From NCBI RefSeq assembly GCF_011421635.1, contig NZ_WTLI01000023.1:1-64000 (forward strand): a stretch of 64,000 nt of DNA, read 5' to 3'. The translations under genes and the position numbers were made by a program. The notes beneath the pieces are model-generated. The model saw only the letters and a list, made by a program, of their open reading frames with translations, searched no databases and was not told the origin of the DNA. This document shows positions 61,183 through 64,000 of this stretch, piece after piece. Position 1 is the first letter of the stretch. Each line of letters begins with the position of its first letter. The DNA is from Paenibacillus turpanensis (GTDB taxonomy: Bacteria > Bacillota > Bacilli > Paenibacillales > YIM-B00363).

Positions 61183-61297
61183 TCCAACCACAGTGGAATC
61201 TGCGTCATGATTCTCTTTTATCTCGACGCATCCCTTCTTATCTCTTCATCTCTTTTTATATGACCACGTGTTCCTATCCTATTCGTTCACTTTCTCT

Positions 61298-63694
61298 CTA
61301 TTCCGGTCTTGCACAGGTGCAGACGCCCGCATCAAAATCCATCACATTCGCGTTCTCCACATTGCCTCTTTTATCAATACTGCGGTACTCCACCTTATGA
61401 GTAGATTCAGCCAAAACATCAAACGGATTCTGGTACTGCGTCCATGCCCCATCGTTCACTTTGTATTCCGTCGTTTGAACACCGGAGCCGGCATCTGTCG
61501 CATTCAAGGTAATCTTTAAGCCGTACACATACTTTCCATTGTTGAGTCCTTCGATGCTGTAATACGTAACCGGTGCCAATTGATCGACCCCGCCCTGACC
61601 TGGCGCATCAACCTTCGTATAGCCAGCTTCCAGCGCCTCTTCCTCTGTAAAGAAGAACACGCGATTTTCGGTTGGAATCAGATCCCATTTATCCGGAGTG
61701 ACGAACTCTTTGGTAAAATAGTCCCCTACGAACTTGTCCGGCGCGCCGCGAAGGCTGAAACGGAACTCATACGGGAGCTTCTCGATCGGATTGCTCGGGT
61801 CGAACATCCCGCGTCCGTTCTCCATCGCCTCTTTCGCCGCTTCGCTGTACTCTTCAAAGTGGCCCATATTCGGCCAAATGAAGTAGTTAACCGCCATGCC
61901 GAGGCGGACCATCTCTTGATTCACATCCATGTCACCCTTGTGAACATGGGCGAGCAGTCTTCCGTAAGAATCGAGCGGCTCCGTACCCGGCTCGATCCGC
62001 ACTGTGGTACCTACCGGAAGCAGCTCGGCCAGCTTCGCGGTTGCCTGCTCGGCATGATACCCCTGCGATTGGCCTTCATAATTGGTCTCCGGTGTATCAA
62101 TTGACAAGAAGCGAACTTTATTGGTGCCAAAAATGGTCCGGTCCAAATGAATCGTGTCCCCGTCAACGACTTTTGTTACCTTGGCTTCGTACGTTTGCAG
62201 CGAGCCGTCCGGCTTCGCCGGCTGCGGGTCAAGAAGGGTGAAATCAGCAGCACTTCTTGGGAGCAGCTGAGCACCGTTATAATCGCTTAAAATTGCTGTA
62301 ACCTCATACCATTTCCCAGCCTGTACATTACCGTAAATCCCTGTTCCCGTCATAAGGCGCAGCGTAACCCCGTTAAACTCTGCGTCCACAATCGAAGCGT
62401 TATAACCGCCGCCGGCAGGACTATCAGGAATATTGGTGATGTAACCCGTCACCTTCACGAGACGCCCTTCAGCTCTTTCAGCGAATACCGGTTCAAGCAT
62501 TTGAGAGATCTTCATCCCCATCGGCTGCGGAAGCTCATTGTCTTTGGAAACGACCTGGATACCGCCTGCAGAAGGGACAATTTCCACCAGACCGTTGTAC
62601 TCTTTGATTTCGCCTTGGACGACAACCTCATCCCCCTGCTCTAAGACCGGGAAGGAAGATCCGTTAGACGAATAAATATTGATGCCAGCCGTACTGTCCT
62701 GCAGGTAAGTTGAGATACTTCTATCATTGGCACGGAGTGCTGTGTTATCCGCCGTCACAATTCCTTTGATCGTCACGGTTTCCCCGATTTTCCCACGGAC
62801 TGAGGCGATCGTCGGATAAACCTCAGAAGCATCCAATCCTTTTACGGTCACAGAAAATACTTTACTTTGCTGCCGCCCGCTTCCTTTACGTACGGTTGCG
62901 ATTAAGGAAACCTGCTTTTCTCCAGATGCCGGACGATTCACCGTGCCGTCAGTCGATACAACAGATCGATCAAAAGAATACCACGAGACCGTTGTGCCGT
63001 TTCTTCCTTGTGTGATTAGAGTTATATTTTGCGTAACGTTGTCGGCATCATCACCGGCAGCAAAGCCAATTTCCAGAGAAGCGAGATCAGCAGCAATGGC
63101 CTCATCATCACCTAGCTCCTCGCCAAAACCGTCCATCTGATGCTCGCCAAAGCCGTCTGCCGTATCGTCAGGACCGGCGGTCCACTCCGATGCATTGTAA
63201 GTCAAGTTTCCGGAAAGGACGGCGCTGTTACGGAACAACGTTACATCCTTGCCAAAATTCGCGCTGCTCCCGACCGTTCCGATCGTATCAATGACGGTCC
63301 CGTTATACTGCAGCACTAGCACATCGTTACCATTATGCTGCAGGTTTCCCGTAAGCAAATCCGCCTTCGCCTTTAAAGCCGCGCCTGCTTGGTTGTTTAC
63401 GAGCACGTAGGTTTCGCCGCTAGGAATGGATCCCGACAAATTCGTCGTATAGGTAGGGCTTTTCCCGCCGTTTTGGTACCCCAATACCTTATAAGCGGAC
63501 AAGTCGACGGCTTTACTTGTGCCGTTATAAATTTCAACCGCTTTGTTATAGCCGCTTCCCTCCGTGTATTGGGTAAAAAATAAATTCCCTGCATAAGCCG
63601 CTTGGGCTTCATGGACGCCGAATGGAGACAAAATGCCCAGTGCCATCGTGAATACTACACTTGCACTAACATATTTGCGGGAATGCCGTTTCAA
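61298..63694 (-). CDS. Secreted LTD/OB/staphylococcal-nuclease protein
   Basis: This 798-residue protein starts at TTG with AGGAGG upstream and has a signal peptide (about 1-33). A lamin-tail domain (about 33-150) is followed by a bacterial Ig-like domain (about 190-285), OB-fold region (about 290-500) and a staphylococcal-nuclease domain (about 505-650). SNase catalytic residues are visible: VVDGDTIHL, VRFLSIDTPE and DSYGRLLA. A C-terminal Ig-like domain ends it. Secreted nuclease activity is expected. Shared Ig and OB modules link it to the nucleotidase. Confidence 0.85.
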   Translation of the reverse strand: MKRHSRKYVSASVVFTMALGILSPFGVHEAQAAYAGNLFFTQYTEGSGYNKAVEIYNGTSKAVDLSAYKVLGYQNGGKSPTYTTNLSGSIPSGETYVLVNNQAGAALKAKADLLTGNLQHNGNDVLVLQYNGTVIDTIGTVGSSANFGKDVTLFRNSAVLSGNLTYNASEWTAGPDDTADGFGEHQMDGFGEELGDDEAIAADLASLEIGFAAGDDADNVTQNITLITQGRNGTTVSWYSFDRSVVSTDGTVNRPASGEKQVSLIATVRKGSGRQQSKVFSVTVKGLDASEVYPTIASVRGKIGETVTIKGIVTADNTALRANDRSISTYLQDSTAGINIYSSNGSSFPVLEQGDEVVVQGEIKEYNGLVEIVPSAGGIQVVSKDNELPQPMGMKISQMLEPVFAERAEGRLVKVTGYITNIPDSPAGGGYNASIVDAEFNGVTLRLMTGTGIYGNVQAGKWYEVTAILSDYNGAQLLPRSAADFTLLDPQPAKPDGSLQTYEAKVTKVVDGDTIHLDRTIFGTNKVRFLSIDTPETNYEGQSQGYHAEQATAKLAELLPVGTTVRIEPGTEPLDSYGRLLAHVHKGDMDVNQEMVRLGMAVNYFIWPNMGHFEEYSEAAKEAMENGRGMFDPSNPIEKLPYEFRFSLRGAPDKFVGDYFTKEFVTPDKWDLIPTENRVFFFTEEEALEAGYTKVDAPGQGGVDQLAPVTYYSIEGLNNGKYVYGLKITLNATDAGSGVQTTEYKVNDGAWTQYQNPFDVLAESTHKVEYRSIDKRGNVENANVMDFDAGVCTCARPE

Positions 63695-63764
63695 ATTTCA
63701 CAACCTCCTATTTGTATAACTTTCTTCACTCCAGCTGCGAAAAAATTACCCATGTCAAGACAAA

Positions 63765-63796
63765 CGGAAAAGCGGGTCTTTTTTCCCGCTTCGTCC
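63765..63796 (-). terminator. Terminator of the right-edge peptide gene
   Basis: GCGGG-AAAAAAGA-CCCGC followed by TTTTC on the minus strand, about 40 bp after the peptide stop. It separates that gene from the nuclease gene. Confidence 0.75.
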
Positions 63797-63834
63797 GCCG
63801 TATTACGAAATTCAACCGGGCAGATTCAACCTTT

Positions 63835-63972
63835 TTAGCTGTCCACAAAGGTCCTTTTCCAAAATTCGCCTTCTTGAATAAACTGCCAATACCCGCCGCC
63901 TGTGCTCTCATTGGTCTCTCTCATATCCAATACCTGCAGCTCCGGCTCACACCATGCCTTTTTCTCTATCAT
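63835..63972 (-). CDS. Paeninodin-like lasso-peptide precursor candidate
   Basis: This 45-residue ORF starts at ATG 63972 (GGGG five bases upstream; ATGs at 63993 and 63999 are alternatives). The leader carries W-x-x-P-E-L-Q-V-L-D-x3-T, matching the paeninodin-type leader Y-x-x-P-S-L-E-V-L-D-x3-T. After a Ser-Thr-Gly-Gly-Gly step comes an aromatic/acidic stretch with Glu in position 9 if the core begins GGYW, and the peptide ends in Asp-Ser, the terminal residue phosphorylated in paeninodin. No maturation genes (B, C, K) lie downstream; they could be off the right edge. Other RiPP classes remain possible. Confidence 0.55.
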   Translation of the reverse strand: MIEKKAWCEPELQVLDMRETNESTGGGYWQFIQEGEFWKRTFVDS

Positions 63973-64000
63973 CTTTTCCCCGCTGTTTTTCATAGACATC

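Overview
The window looks like a chromosomal segment of a spore-forming, Gram-positive Bacillota, most likely Paenibacillus or a close relative. The evidence is strong AGGAGG-type ribosome binding sites, frequent TTG and GTG starts, SigA-type promoters, a PerR/YgxA/YgzB neighbourhood beside an rRNA operon as in Bacillus subtilis, sporulation-linked proteins (YyaC, YwmB), an S-layer-anchored exoenzyme and moderate GC content. No prophage, integron, CRISPR array, tRNA or complete insertion sequence was seen.

Layout. 1-260: tandem promoters and boxA of an rRNA operon whose 16S gene lies off the left edge (minus strand). 250-7300: ygxA, ygzB, a GH18 glycosidase, perR, two membrane-associated proteins, an MgtC-family protein, and a cysteine-rich MarR regulator with a 27-residue Cys-pair microprotein. 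7400-14300: gatCAB, ilvD, an EAL protein and an IDEAL-domain protein. 14500-17350: AI-2E family permease, a convergent intergenic region with four phased palindromes, and an M24 peptidase. 17470-23720: a compact Tad-type pilus operon (SAF, TadZ/CpaE-like, CpaF, TadB, TadC, two micro-pilin-like peptides and two secreted or membrane proteins) with a terminator in its leader. 23700-30850: a TetR-controlled efflux-type permease, MBL hydrolase, thioredoxin-like protein, DedA, cupredoxin and TauE. 31000-36850: diguanylate cyclase, lrgA-lrgB-yyaC, YfkK, YwmB, a C-S lyase and two small proteins. 36950-45600: Fur-box-linked DUF1450/hmoB pair, ArsB/NhaD permease, HD-GYP protein, hemolysin III, DUF1848 protein and an SOS-box-controlled SPL-type radical SAM enzyme. 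45850-52700: SEC-C protein, a tail-spike-like protein of 14-residue repeats, two glycosyltransferases and a methyltransferase. 52750-64000: a secreted nucleic-acid-processing cluster (giant SLH-anchored 5'-nucleotidase, LTD/OB/staphylococcal-nuclease protein, a GATase-like secreted protein and a lipoprotein) and, at the right edge, a paeninodin-like lasso-peptide precursor candidate.

How the genes fit together. Three cyclic-di-GMP enzymes (EAL, GGDEF, HD-GYP) share the window with the Tad pilus operon, which suggests surface-attachment control. The secreted nuclease and nucleotidase modules resemble pieces of the B. subtilis YhcR exonuclease split over separate polypeptides. Several regulatory links can be read from the DNA: paired TTGCA-N3-TGCAA operators for the MarR/microprotein pair, twin TetR operators, a 17/19 Fur box and a perfect-core LexA box.

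The observations most worth a second look are the Cys-pair microprotein with its Cys-rich MarR regulator, the helically phased palindrome array in a convergent intergenic region, the LexA-controlled SPL-like radical SAM gene, the lasso-like precursor ending in Asp-Ser, and the orphan AHAEG-repeat/Peptidase_G2 protein. All functions are inferred from reading the sequence; no database search was run.
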